Assembly (NCBI GenBank): GCA_021029095.1
Contig: JAJOHG010000355.1
Location: forward strand, 1 to 26,534
From: Phellopilus nigrolimitatus
Lineage: Eukaryota > Basidiomycota > Agaricomycetes > Hymenochaetales > Hymenochaetaceae
Length of the DNA: 26,534 nucleotides
Reading direction: 5' to 3'
Shown here: in pieces, positions 9,379 through 20,013 of the stretch
Position numbering within the stretch: the stretch's first letter is position 1
Layout of the letters: each line of letters opens with the position of its first letter
Position numbers and translations under genes: made by a program
The notes under the pieces: generated by a model
The model's database searches: none
What the model was told of the DNA's origin: nothing
The model's input: only the letters and a program-made list of their open reading frames with translations

Positions 9379-10888
9379 CACCGTCTCCATCCCTGTTCCA
9401 CCCAAGCTGGTCATTAGTCCAGCCAAAGACGCCACCATTCGTATAGTAGCGCAAGAGGCTTCTATGCATTCCGGGCTTGAGATGAAGCTCATCCAGTGCC
9501 TTCATGTCGGTTTCGGATAACTTCACGAGCTGCAATACATATGATACGCGTTTGTAAGGTATATGGCATTTGAAAGACGAGCGACATGCACTGACCGTAA
9601 TGTTCTGTTTGATGCGCTCCTCCTTCTCGGATTTCGGGATGACAACTGTTCCGCGCTGAACGGCCCAGCTCACGAGAACCTGTCCGACAGACGACCCTGT
9701 TCGCTCAGCAACTTCTCCGATGATAGGTTCCTGCAGTAGGACCATATGATCCTTCTCGGGCTGGCCTAAGAATCTTATATTTTAGTACCTAGACTGCTTG
9801 AAAAAAAGAATAGAAAAGCTACGCATACCGAATGGCGAGTAAGCAGTAAGAAGGATTCCCTTGTCCTCACAGTATTTCTTTAGGTCAGTTTGAGGAAGGC
9901 AAGGGTGCAATTCGACTTGATTGGTAGCGGGGATTATATTCGCTTTGGGGAGGAGGACATCGAGGGTTTTGATCGAGAAATTGGATACCCCGATAGACTT
10001 GACCTTTCCTGTATCGACAATAAACACGCTATTGATCATGCACCCATTGGAAAAAGAGTCTGACCTGTCTCAAGAAGTTTCTCCATGGAAAGCCATGTCT
10101 CTATAAACGATGGGCCTTCTTCCGGCTGAAGAGGTTCCCCTGGATTGACGTTCAGACAACCAGTTAAATCCAGTGATAAAAGAAAATAGTTATGTAGAGG
10201 GCTCATACCCTTCTCGTTGGCTGCTTGCGGCCAGTGCATTAAATAGAGGTCGACGTAGTCGATGTCCAGGTTTCTCAAAGAACGTTCGAGGCCTTCCTGG
10301 ACGGATCCATGATGAATTTGGCTGCATGGGTTCGTCAGCTAGTTGCAATGTAGATTAAAGACTTTTCCTTACGCTAGTTTTGTGGTGACAAAAATCTCTC
10401 CGCGAGGAATTCCAGATTCCCTGATAGCTTTTCCTACATATTCTTCATTTTCTACGTAAACGAAATAAAAACTTATCAACAGTGGCGGATTATCAACCAG
10501 ATAGCTGTCACAAACCATAACCAAATGCCTTGAACGTCTCTGTCATGAGCCTTGACAAAGAGATAGTGCAAGAAGACCAACCGTGTCGATATGCCTGTAT
10601 CCATGCTTGAAGAAATCAAAGAGAGCCAGTTCAACGACAGCGTTTCTGAGCCGTACTCGTTATTGTCAGAGCAATACATACCTTCAGAGCCGTTTGGACC
10701 ATTTGGAAGACCTTATCGCCTCCGCCAGGCTGTCCCAGCCAACATCTATTTTATATCACAGGGACACGACAGGAAGTTAGTCATTTCGTGATCGGGTGAC
10801 CGGCAGAGATGAGCATCACACACCCGAGACCGACAGATGGTATTTTATTTCCGTCATTCAATGAGAAAAATGGGATACTTGCAGCCAT
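9368..10888 (-). CDS. NADPH-dependent aldo-keto reductase 2, inverted paralogue
   Basis: The predicted activity is as for the plus-strand paralogue: NADPH-dependent carbonyl reduction. Ten exons, read from 10888 downward, give 314 residues: 10824-10888, 10682-10745, 10582-10605, 10516-10528, 10373-10451, 10209-10321, 10065-10139, 9829-10008, 9596-9765 and 9368-9529. All nine introns sit at the same codon positions as in reductase 1, and the exons match in size except the last, which is one codon shorter. D50, Y55, K80 and H111 are kept. Changes include FGYENEE for FGYGNEE and KLA for KLP, close to catalytic residues. Two introns (10140-10208 and 9530-9595) are multiples of three with no in-frame stop. 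Both copies look functional; divergence is greatest in introns and the C-terminal loop. Confidence 0.93.
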
Positions 10889-11251
10889 GCTTCAAAAGCT
10901 TATGATAGTGAGTGTTAAAGATTGATCGATCAATGTCTGATTATGGAAGTATTATAAGTCATCAAACGGAACCGCTCCGGGAATGTAGGAGACATACGCT
11001 CGGGTGGCGTGAGAGTGGGGTGTTTGGTGATGTTAGAGCGCGGCCGGTATCTCGCTGTGCTGGCACGCTTCGGTCCTGTAGCACTTACCCATACGACGTC
11101 CTACTGTTCCTCAGCTAGCTCAGATATACACCGGATTCCTAGTGATTTAGGGTGATCCCGGCGTAGCAGCCTTACAGGGAAACTTACAGCTTACCTATCT
11201 ACTGAGCATTCGGGCATAATTCGGGTCTTGTACAGTCAAGTACTATAGTAT
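10889..11251. other. Leader/promoter of reductase 2 and 3' side of F-box gene 2
   Basis: There is no coding sequence here. The left end is the leader of reductase 2 and includes a 14-bp palindrome (listed separately). The right end is the 3' UTR of the minus-strand F-box gene. The TTGTAAGCAA motif found before reductase 1 is absent, so the two reductases probably differ in regulation. Confidence 0.45.
10921..10934. promoter_or_regulatory. 14-bp perfect palindrome ATTGATCGATCAAT in the reductase 2 leader
   Basis: ATTGATCGATCAAT is its own reverse complement and lies 33 bp upstream of the reductase 2 start codon. The related leader of reductase 1 keeps only TTGATCA at the matching place. It could be a dimeric factor site, or chance in an AT-rich leader. 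Confidence 0.3.
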
Positions 11252-12934
11252 CTACTTGTCTCTCCATACGACCTTGTTCTTTGGAATAATTCGTGCATCC
11301 TCTTGGCAGAAATTAGGGCAATCAATCACCTCGAGCCTATGGAACTCATCCCAATCCGGTCTTTCTTGAAGAATTTTCAAGATGTGATCCAGTCCATCGC
11401 TGTAAAATGTTCCGCATCGCAAAAAGCGAAGTGAGCGGAGCGGAGGGATGCTGTCAGGTGCCAGTCGATGGGTGCTCCAGAGGCGAAGGACTCTATCCGG
11501 ATCATCGCTGGCTTCAATGGAGAGGTGCGCGAGATTCGGAAGACGCTGAAAAACGGTTTCAAACTCGCAGGTTTCATGATAATATCGATTGACTTGGAGG
11601 TCAAGATGAGTGAGGCGCGTAAAGTCGTTTACCCCGTTATAGAGGAGGGTATGCAGCCATTCATTTGCATCAGCCCATTGGTGAATTTCCGTGGCGGCAA
11701 CGAGCTTGTTCAAGTTCGGGGCACGGATTTTCGCCATGATAAGGCGCACTGGATTGAGATCAGGATTTTCGGAGAGGACACATAGGTCTAGAGTTTTGAG
11801 AGACTCAAGGACTATGTCTGGACATGGGATTCCTGGAGCCGAAACAAATATCACGTTGCGGAAAGAAAGCGTTAGGTCTTCAAGGGCGGTAAACGTGCTA
11901 AGGAGCATGAGCAATAGGCCCAAATCCCATGCCACGTCGTCATACTCCGACTCGAGCTCTACGCGGAGCGATCGGAGAGAAGGCTGCACGAAGATGGGAC
12001 GTGGAAGAAAGCTGTAGACTTTCAAAATTTGGATGTTGGGCATAACCCAGTTTTTGTAGAAGTGCAGATCATCAGCAGTGCGAAGCGCTGGGTGATCTTC
12101 GAAGAGATGCTCATCGCACTGTATGGAGAGTTCTTTGAGAGTGGGAAGTTCCAAACGTCCGCAGGTGATGCTCATGAACTTGAGAAAACACAGGATTTCT
12201 TCACCTGCAGCGTCGTATTGGAGGTATAGAGAGAATGAATGCCATCGATGTACATGAGGAAGGATGGCTGCGAGGAACTCGTGGTGAAAAGAATCATGAA
12301 ATACTTGACCAGCCATTCGGGAAAAGTGAACATGTAGGCCGGCAAACTTGCTTCTCTCCAAGAAAGCCTTGGTCTCATCGACGACATCTGTGGGTGAAAC
12401 AGATGTCCAGAGTGCGGGAATGTCTAAAGCAAGGGTACGAAATCGACGGCAAATATGCGAGAACCTCACTGATTCTCTAGAGTCATGATAGCATGAATAC
12501 TCAGCAATGATAGCTAAGACCTCGTTAGGAAGAGATTCAATGCCATTGCGCACCGCCAATCGCGTGTGCTGGGATTCTAGTGGACGAATTTCATTATCAA
12601 GGATCGCTGAAAGGGCCTTTAGGGAGGTTTGGGCGTCCTTGATCCATGATATCGTCGCTCGAATAGACTGGCAAGAGTTCGATTCCAATTCCAGGATTTT
12701 TCTTAATCGGCTGAAATGTGCAACAGAACAATGAGCTTGAGACGTAGAGGAAAAGCCACCAGTATCTGCGTGTGCTCACATATCGCCTAAGGAACAAATA
12801 TTCCCTGGGGATGCACTATAGATGCCATTAAGAAGCTGAGAAAGCTTGTCTATATTTTTCACATCATGGCCATCTATCCATTCTTTCCGTGAAAACAAAG
12901 GGCTCCCAATCAGTCCCATCGCACTTGAAGCCAT
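11252..12934 (-). CDS. F-box domain protein 2
   Basis: Predicted SCF substrate receptor. The F-box is NGIESLPNEVLAIIAEY (about residues 110-126), followed by FSHICRRFRTLALDIPALW; the rest is a degenerate leucine-rich fold ending IPKNKVVWRDK. I infer a first exon at 12780-12934, starting MASSAMGLIGSPLFSRKEWIDG. Its intron is 12711-12779 (GTGAGC...TTTCAG) and the long exon is 11252-12710, giving 537 residues. Without the first exon the long frame has no ATG before the F-box. The exon 1 peptide also aligns loosely with the N-terminus of F-box protein 1 (HV/DV, (V/L)LN, CFS/CSL), which supports the model. Unlike that paralogue, this copy is unbroken. The first 50 residues are the least certain part. 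Confidence 0.85.
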
Positions 12935-13335
12935 ATGTAAGAATCGCGGGTCGAGTTATAATGAGTAATATCGGGCGCGGGGTTTGGTTAGCGCGACATA
13001 GTACGTGTTATTTGTTTCTGCCAAATAATCGCGTGGCGGCCTAATCCGAGCCCGGACTGTTCCGTCCTCAGCAGTCCAGTGCTTAGGACAGAAACTCACA
13101 TCTGCTCACTGCTATCCAATCTATTTATTCGGAATCCTATCATAATTCACGGAAATCAATGTGCGCCCAATTACCACAGTTATAAATCAGCCTGACACTG
13201 TTAGTCTTTTCAATCCTCGGTCGGAGGCCATCTCTACGCTCTGTTAGTTCTGGAGTCTCGGCGTCTTTCTTGCAATACGAATTTGGATTATATCTTTGGG
13301 CGGGAAACCGGGGCGTTAAGCTTAAGGACGAAGAT
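12935..13335. promoter_or_regulatory. Divergent intergenic region, F-box gene 2 and hydrolase
   Basis: The two flanking genes point away from each other, so this 400-bp stretch should contain both promoters. I see no gene, repeat or clear TATA box. Confidence 0.45.
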
Positions 13336-14869
13336 ATGTCACTGCAGACGAAGAATCCTTGGACTGAGGGATCTGAGACCAACGCTTTGGCTCTTACGAA
13401 GCCACTGTCCCCAGATCTGCTCCTCATCGTTTTTATTCACGGGTAAATTTAAATTTCTAATGTGCAAAACCACAGCTGAACCTGTGTCAGGTTTAAAGGA
13501 ACCGATTCTACGTTCGCTGGGTTCCCGGAGAGGCTACGTCACATGGTATCCGAAACTGTCAGCAACGTCGTGGTCGAGTCTATAGTCTTTCCAGCTTATG
13601 AGGTATGCATTGCGACTAGAATGTATTTCTATTACATCTCACCATTGCCTGTGTATAACAGACGAAGGGCGAATTGGTGGGTATCACGGTTATCATCATC
13701 AAACGTATGATAAGGCTGAAATGGCGTATCAGAACGCTGCAGTCGAGCGCTTCGCAGACTGGCTGACAACTCTGACTGTCGAGAGGGAGGTTGCGAATGG
13801 TGCAGGTGGCGGAGCTGGGAAGGCGAAGATTGTGTTTTGTGGACACAGGTGAGTGCCTCGGTGGCATATCCGTTTATGTAGACTAAGCAGACAAATAGCA
13901 TGGGTGGCCTTGTAGCTGCCGATACATTGATCGGAATGGTAACATCTCGACCAGACAAAGAAGCACCGCTGTGGCCTAAGATTATCGCTTGCATTGCATT
14001 TGATACCCCAGTACGTCCGTTGCGTTTTGATATGACCTGTGGAACTGATACTATGGACGCGCAGTACTTTGGACTTCATCCATTCGTCTTCAAGAACAGT
14101 GCTACAAAGGCTTTTGAGTATGCGCAAACTGCTCGCCAGGTCGCTTCATCCTTCGGCTTCTTTTCGAAGTCCTCGCCGCCACCTGCAGCTGCTGCTTCCT
14201 CTAAAGCTCCAGCCCTGGCAATAACTGCACCGCCTGCTTCGACGTCTGCTTCGGTATGGTCCAAGTGGGCTGTACCGGCCGCCTATGGGGTGGGCGGGTT
14301 GCTCCTTAGTGGTGCCGCTGCCGGGGCGGCATATTACAAGAAAGACGACCTCGGGCTCGGGTATAAGTGGGCAACAGACCACATGAAGTACGTCGGTACG
14401 CTCTGGGACGAAGAAAAGCTGAAGAAGCGAGTCGAGAAACTCGTCGAGATCGAAAAGACTATGGGGGTCACGTTCCGAGAGTGAGCTCGCCAGTCTGGAT
14501 CGAAATTCTTCTGCTTGACTAACTCGACTTCTTCAAAGTTTTTATACGCTTCTCCCCGCCAAACCTCCGAATCGCCTTGACTCGTGCACATTCGTCGTTT
14601 TGCCGCCTATAAGCTCGCCCTTGCACGCACACTTTCTCTTCGCTCAAAACAACATCGCTGAAAGCGAGATCGACGCCCACACTGGCATGTTCGAAGCTAG
14701 CACAAACGATTCTTATTACGGACTTGGGCTGGAAACGGCGAGGATCATCAGGGAGGCAGTGGCATCTTCGCGAGGAGTGGTTACAGACGAGCCTGGTCCA
14801 GATAATATTCGAGTGCGCCAGCAAAAAGTCGATGGCAAGGCGAACGATGAAAACCTTGTGGCTGTCTAA
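13336..14869 (+). CDS. Alpha/beta-hydrolase, lipase-like, with Ala-rich helical insert
   Basis: Seven exons (13336-13442, 13491-13602, 13662-13676, 13733-13848, 13899-14010, 14065-14480, 14539-14869) give 402 residues. LLIVFIHGFKGTD (about 29-41) is the beta-strand and HG oxyanion element. CGHSMGG, split by the intron at 13849-13898, is the nucleophile elbow with Ser117. DAHTGMF near the C-terminus may supply the catalytic His. An Ala/Pro/Ser linker is followed by a glycine/alanine-rich hydrophobic helix (about 222-244, YGVGGLLLSGAAAGAAYY) that could be membrane-associated. Exon 3 is only 15 nt (TKGEL), and the intron at 14011-14064 is 54 nt and stop-free. The fold is clear, but a lipid, ester or other substrate cannot be chosen. 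It resembles fungal DUF676-like proteins in general shape (inference). It converges on NAA10. Confidence 0.85.
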
Positions 14870-15032
14870 TGACATTGTATTCATATTTACAAATTATCTG
14901 TCAAGCTGTAAGTTGCTTATGTTGTATCCTATGCTGTATCTTTACCGGAAGGTTTGTGTGACTTGACAAAATTTGTTCACTCGTGAAAAAAGAGGAAACT
15001 ACAATTGTCAACAAATAAAGGGTGCAGTTACA

Positions 15033-15823
15033 TCATGGTTTTAGTGATAGGCGCATGGCATATGCATCCTCCCCGTCAGCATCTGTGTAAAGTTTAGTAA
15101 GCTGAGAGTGGAGATGGCAGCAAAATCGTCTCACAATATTTCTTTTCTATTCCTTCCTCTGTGAAACCGAGCGTATCCCTGTACAATCCAATAGCGGCGC
15201 GGTTGGATTTCCGTACGTGTAGTGAGACGTATGCTGCCTTGTAGGTCGTCGCCATCGCCTCCTCTATTAAAGCAATGATAGGACGAGAAAAAATATGAAT
15301 GAACACCATCCTTCGTGATAGAGCAGATACACAGTGATCACTCACGCGATTGTATCATCAACTTTTTCGCAAGACCCAGCCGTCGATAACCTCGAACTAC
15401 AGATATCGACGTGACGTGCCCATGCGGCTCCTCGCCAGGCTGGAGGTCCTCCTCCCTACGTTATACAATTAAGCATCGGAGTCCCTTATTGAGTAGGGGG
15501 GAAATGCGCTATGAAAGCTCACATTTTGGCAAGAATATATCCAACAATTCGGCCCTTGTGATCTTCCGCCACATATGACAAACTTGGCCAGGACAGAGCA
15601 TGGTACAAGTCTAGAGGTTTTTTAGACGTTCCATCGCATTTCCGAAATATGAAATGGCGCACAGTACTTCATTGTGTAATTCTCGGGCAAGTTCTGCAGG
15701 TTACACGACTGCATGCCCATAAGGTCGTCGACCTGCGCTGAACAAGTCGTACTTCAGAATGGAAGAAAAAGCGCGCGTATATCTGGTATGTTTGTAACGC
15801 ACTGTCGCAATCCGAATGTTCAT
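15033..15823 (-). CDS. NAA10: N-alpha-acetyltransferase 10, catalytic subunit of NatA
   Basis: This ribosome-associated GNAT enzyme acetylates protein N-termini from acetyl-CoA and normally pairs with Naa15. Six exons, read from 15823 downward (15803-15823, 15663-15732, 15523-15610, 15346-15455, 15135-15263, 15033-15082), give 155 residues with all phases matching. Family hallmarks are [15 protein letters not shown] at the start, [37 protein letters not shown], the acetyl-CoA motif RRLGLA (84-89) and [14 protein letters not shown]. The end [13 protein letters not shown] appears only after removing the last intron (15083-15134), which a simple ORF view misses. It lacks the long acidic tail of animal Naa10, as expected for this lineage. 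Exon 1 is 21 nt. Confidence 0.95.
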
Positions 15824-16398
15824 GGTTGTTGTGCTTTTCGGTAGACAGCAAGCAGGTGGTGGACCGTTGAGAATCGTCTACACGCGATGGATAGTCTCAC
15901 GCTACCTTATACAGTTTTCTTAATTCGAGAATTATTTCGTTCTTGCGAACTTCCCGGCGTCGTTCTCTACGGTTGAAAGGCTGTGAAGGTTTCAATATGT
16001 CTGATGTCCAGAGTCTGCTTGAGGACTTGAAGGAAGGACAAAAATGAAAAAGTGCTTGGAAGTGATCGCATGTCCGAACAGAGAGAATGAGTAGAAAGTC
16101 CGGGAAGACATTTGTATGGCTAGATTGACTTTATACAAGCTCGTCCATGCTCAGAGACACTTACTCACTTTTATCTCTTTTCAACCAAGGAATAGAATAG
16201 AAACAAACCCATAAAATTGCAGAACCCCAAGTACATATAAGACAATCAACATGCGTACGCGAAGACAATTTAGAAAGTGTGTAACATAATATACAATGTG
16301 CTGCATGACTTCCGTCGACATACAACATAGAAGATGCACGGAATAAACAGGTGCATCTAAGATGCCTCCCGCCTTGTGGAGAAAACTGCGTACATGAT
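15824..16398. other. Gap between NAA10 start and GRR1 end
   Basis: Both neighbours are on the minus strand. This stretch should hold the GRR1 3' UTR (left part of that transcript's end) and the NAA10 promoter. No coding sequence, RNA gene or repeat is recognised. Confidence 0.45.
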
Positions 16399-19300
16399 TC
16401 AATGCCTATCGGGAGGATGGCTGCGACCGTTCGCAGCACCCGCTAGACCGCTGCCATTGACATTGCTAGCCCTGGGCCTCGCAGAGGTAGAGGAGGTCGA
16501 CCCGTTGCGGCCAAAAAACAACGCACTCGCATATTGCTCGGCGGCGTTCAACGTATTCTTCAGGCTCCGCCGCACGCTGCGACCACGGTTGTCAGCCAGC
16601 GCATCCTCCGAGATGATACCCGACGACGAGCTCGATCCAGCCAGGGCGGTGTGCACGGACTCTTGCAGCTCCTTGGTCGTCGGAGACGACGACAAGTAAG
16701 GAATCGGGGACGAAGGGTCATGCTCATCGTGGATGAAAGGAGCGGACGAATCAGATTCGCGCTCCACGGCGGGGAGGTGAGATGTATTGGATGTATCCAC
16801 GAGCACTGTGTGGCGTCTTCCCCCAGACACTCCCCCATGTAGAGCTGTGTCCGACCCATTCAGGCTAAGGAACTCGCTTTTTGGATGCATTATTTCGTCC
16901 TGCGGTGAAGAAGACGAGCTTTCCGAACGCCAGGCGGCCCGCAACATTGTGTTCGGACCCGGGCCTGCAACACCTTCACCACCTCTCCCGTGCCCAATTT
17001 CAGCGTACACTAGGTCCGGCGTATACACACCGCCACGCGCTGTCGATGCCGCATCAGATGCGGACCGACCGCCTGCAATGTATGAGCGGAAGAACCCCGC
17101 GCCGTTTGACGCAGAGGTATTCGTGTTATTTGTTCCAGAACTGTGCGCAGACCGATTGGATGCCGCATCGCTCGCATTCGAACTGGAGCGAACATATGTA
17201 GGTGATGGGAATGAAACCGGCCGAGAATTATATGTCGTCTGGGGAGATGGTGAGGGTGGTTCTACGATGAGACTCTGTCCGAAGCCATGAAGCCTATTAG
17301 AGCCCGGTGTACTCGTTGGCGATGGCTGGACAGTCGGACTGGGCGTAGTAGCTACCGAACTCGGATTTGTATCCTCAACCACTACAGGCCTGGGCTCCGG
17401 TGTTACCGTTCTTTCCGCTATCGGACGGACTGCACGGCCACGGACAGTAGCGATAGTCGAAGGAAGGAGTATGGCACGATTGTAGCCATTATCGTCGTCG
17501 AAGACCTCTTCGTGTGTGATGACCGTTCCACCCGCTGACGTTCTCCACTCTCGTTCGCCTGCATATGCGACCCGGGGCGTCTCGACAGCATCTACCCCAA
17601 CTAGATGCTCTACGCTTCGCTCTTGGTCACTGAAGCTCGGGAGCTCCTCATCTTCCTCAGCGTCATAATCAGTGTCATTATCTCCTGTGTCATCGTTTGC
17701 TTGGACCTGCGCCATGAGTTCGGCCAAATAAATCCGCAGGCTGTCAACGCCAGTTCCTGAATATACACAAAACGCGGCACGTTGATTTGTGTTAAATTCC
17801 TGAAAAAAGGGCTATGTCAAAAACCAGTATCATAATGATTATTACAATACTTACTCTCGGAGGAGAACGACAAAACTGCTGAAGCTCAGGTCTTCTGAAA
17901 GCAGGGATACCAGTAAGACTTAGGTGCGTGAGTTTTGCCAACCGTTGCAGCAAAAAGTGAACTGCCAGCACAGTGATATTCTCGCAATAGGAGAGGTGAA
18001 TTCGTTCAAGGGTCGAATGACGATCCGCGAGCGAAAATATCGCTTGGTCCGTGAGGTTCGTAACGCGTACGAGTCCAATACGACGTAATTTTGGGAGACC
18101 GGAAAGCTCGAAGACGGACATGTCCGTCAATAAAGGGCAGCCTATTATGTAATCTTGTCAGAACCGCCAGAGTTGAAATGCATAATGTGGCTTACAAGCA
18201 AGATCGATATACCGCAGACGAGTGCAGGAACGTGCCAGAGTCCGCACAGACCTATCGGTGATGGCAGATGCGTGGCCGAGATGCAAATAATGCAAGTGTT
18301 TTCCTAGCTTACAAATGTTCTCGACAGCGACGTCCGTCAATTGCGAGCACTTCGCAAGATAAAGGTTTCTGATTTTAGGTGCGTTCGCTATGATGCCTGC
18401 TACTGCGTCGTCCGTAATCAAGGCACAAGCTGTCAAATCCAGCATGCGTAGATGTTCACATAAGCGAGAGAGCTTCAACGGCGGAAGCATTTCTGTCGGA
18501 GGGGCGACTGAATTGGGAAAAGGTTGGACACCCAACTGCGTATCCACGTTCGTTAATGGGTTCGCAGGAAAAGCCAAGTCGGTCAGGTCGGAACATTGAG
18601 CTAAACGGAAATCCCGAAGGTGCGACAAATGGATCCAAATGTCACGAATAGCTTCGTCTGTGACCTTCACGCATCCGTGCAAATCGATTTCGAGTAAAAG
18701 CGGACATTGCTTTGCGAGTGCCGAAACGGCTCGGTCTGTGATATTCTTGACATTGCTGAGCTTGATACGTCGCAGCAAGGGGCAGTAGAAGGCAATCGCG
18801 ACAACACCTTCGTCTGTGATGTTCTTGCAGCCGCCGAGGTTAAGGCCCTGAAGCTTCGTGGCGGACTGTGCTAAAGCGACCATCGATCTGTCCGTGCAGG
18901 AAATGATATTGGTGAGATCCAGGGCCACCAGGTTCGAACATAATGGCAGGACGCGCAATAGCGCGTCGTCGGTAAGTTCGGCACAGTTGACCAGAGTCAG
19001 CCGTTCCAGCTTGACACATCTCGACAACCAAATAAATAGCGAGTCTGTAAGATCTCTGCTGAGGTAGACAAAATTCAGTCTGCGCACGAAGCGAGCATAG
19101 TCGAACGTCTTCTCCTCTGAGCAAATGACTTGGAGCATCTGCACAAAGCGAGAAAGATCTGTAAAGCTTGGACGGTGCCATAGGAGCTCGACAGCGCATT
19201 CGCACCACGCGCGGGAGACGAGCAGCGAGCTGTGGAGGTCGCGGGCTGAATGTACTTGTCGAAGGACATGTATGAGAATTTCGGGTGGAAGGTGTGACGC

Positions 19301-19471
19301 TGGAGAATGGGGAGGTGTTTTTGGACGCTCTCCGTGTGTGGAGGATGACCATTGGGCTGGGGCGACGTCCCTCGGGTAGTAGGGATAGACAGTCAACGGA
19401 AGGTCCTTGATCTCGTCGTCGTCGTTGTCCGACAACGAGGTCGTAGAGTTGTTCGAAGAATGGCTGTACAT
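16399..19471 (-). CDS. GRR1: SCF receptor Grr1 homologue (F-box plus leucine-rich repeats)
   Basis: Grr1 links Skp1 to substrates in nutrient signalling and cell-cycle control. Three exons, read from 19471 downward (18196-19471, 17855-18141, 16399-17799), give 987 residues. After a Ser/Asp-rich N-terminus comes the F-box SHLPPEILIHVLRQVHSARDL (about 59-79) to LLWHRPSF. A long AMN1/Grr1-type LRR array then repeats L-x-L-x-x-C-x-x-(I/L)TD. IDLACC|PLLTDMSVFEL|SGLPKLRRIGLVRVTNLTDQAI crosses the first intron (18142-18195). EFNTNQRAAFCVYSGTGVDSLRIYL after the second intron (17800-17854) is the usual Grr1 block following the LRRs. The C-terminal 440 residues are low-complexity, rich in Ser, Thr, Pro and Asp. 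The frame is open upstream of 19471 but without ATG, so I start at the first Met. It shares an upstream region with a divergent small gene. Confidence 0.93.
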
Positions 19472-19677
19472 CGTTGTCGTCGCTGTTGAAGACGATGAGC
19501 AGCGTGCCCATGGCCAACCAGCCAGCGGCTTTTCCGGATTGGGCTCTTGCTCCCCTTGCCGAGTGGCGTGTATGCCTATCGTCGCGCGTTCTCTGTGCCC
19601 TTTACACCCATCTTCCGCGTTCTTTCTTGCTGGACTTTTCACTGGAATCCCTCAATCGATGAACTTGCTCTGACATA
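19472..19677. promoter_or_regulatory. Short divergent promoter between GRR1 and a small gene
   Basis: About 206 bp separate the two predicted start codons, which point in opposite directions. The region is compact enough to be a shared promoter. The reading frame of GRR1 stays open across part of it but has no ATG. No specific motif is identified. Confidence 0.4.
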
Positions 19678-20013
19678 ATGCCATCGTCGTCTGTCTCGTC
19701 TGAGGGAAAACGTTCATATGCCAGCGTGCCACTTTCCCCACCCTCCTCGTCCAATGGCCGTATACCCGTAACCCCGGCCGTCCTCAGGAGCATTTTTGCA
19801 TCATCACGTACTGCGATGGAAGAACGATCTATATCACGGATAGCCTTCTTTAGGTGCGCATTTTATGCTCTTTCCATAGACATCATTCGTCGCTAAAACC
19901 TGTTCTTTCTGAACAGATTTGCAGGCTTCATACTTAGCTGCATTGGAATTAGCCTTGCTGCATGGAGAGGGCGCGGAATCAAAGCTGGCGCAGGTCTCCT
20001 CGGGGTTGTGTAG
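19678..20013 (+). CDS. Small predicted single-pass membrane protein, uncertain splicing
   Basis: I do not recognise a family. The preferred model has exons 19678-19853 and 19917-20013 (intron GTGCGC...GAACAG), giving 90 residues. These are a Ser/Pro-rich start, then ISRIAFFR joined to FAGFILSCIGISLAAWRG, a hydrophobic helix flanked by arginines, and a short tail ending AGLLGVV. An alternative uses a donor at 19808 and reads the second exon in another frame (LQASYLAALELALLHGEG...). It then runs through in-phase introns 20045-20088 and 20107-20167 to TAA at 20201-20203, giving 103 residues. That chain of splice signals is surprisingly coherent, so cDNA is needed to choose. It diverges from GRR1. 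Confidence 0.45.

Noticed and set aside
16881..17290. Plus-strand open frames opposite the GRR1 C-terminus
   Set aside because: They mirror the low-complexity Ser/Pro coding sequence of GRR1 on the other strand.
18931..18945. GGTTCGAAC resembling a tRNA B box
   Set aside because: It lies within the coding exon of GRR1 and has no acceptor stem or A box at a suitable distance.
18840..19517. Second minus-strand frame of 225 codons inside GRR1
   Set aside because: It overlaps the F-box and LRR coding frame in another phase; the Grr1 frame has strong family motifs and this one none.
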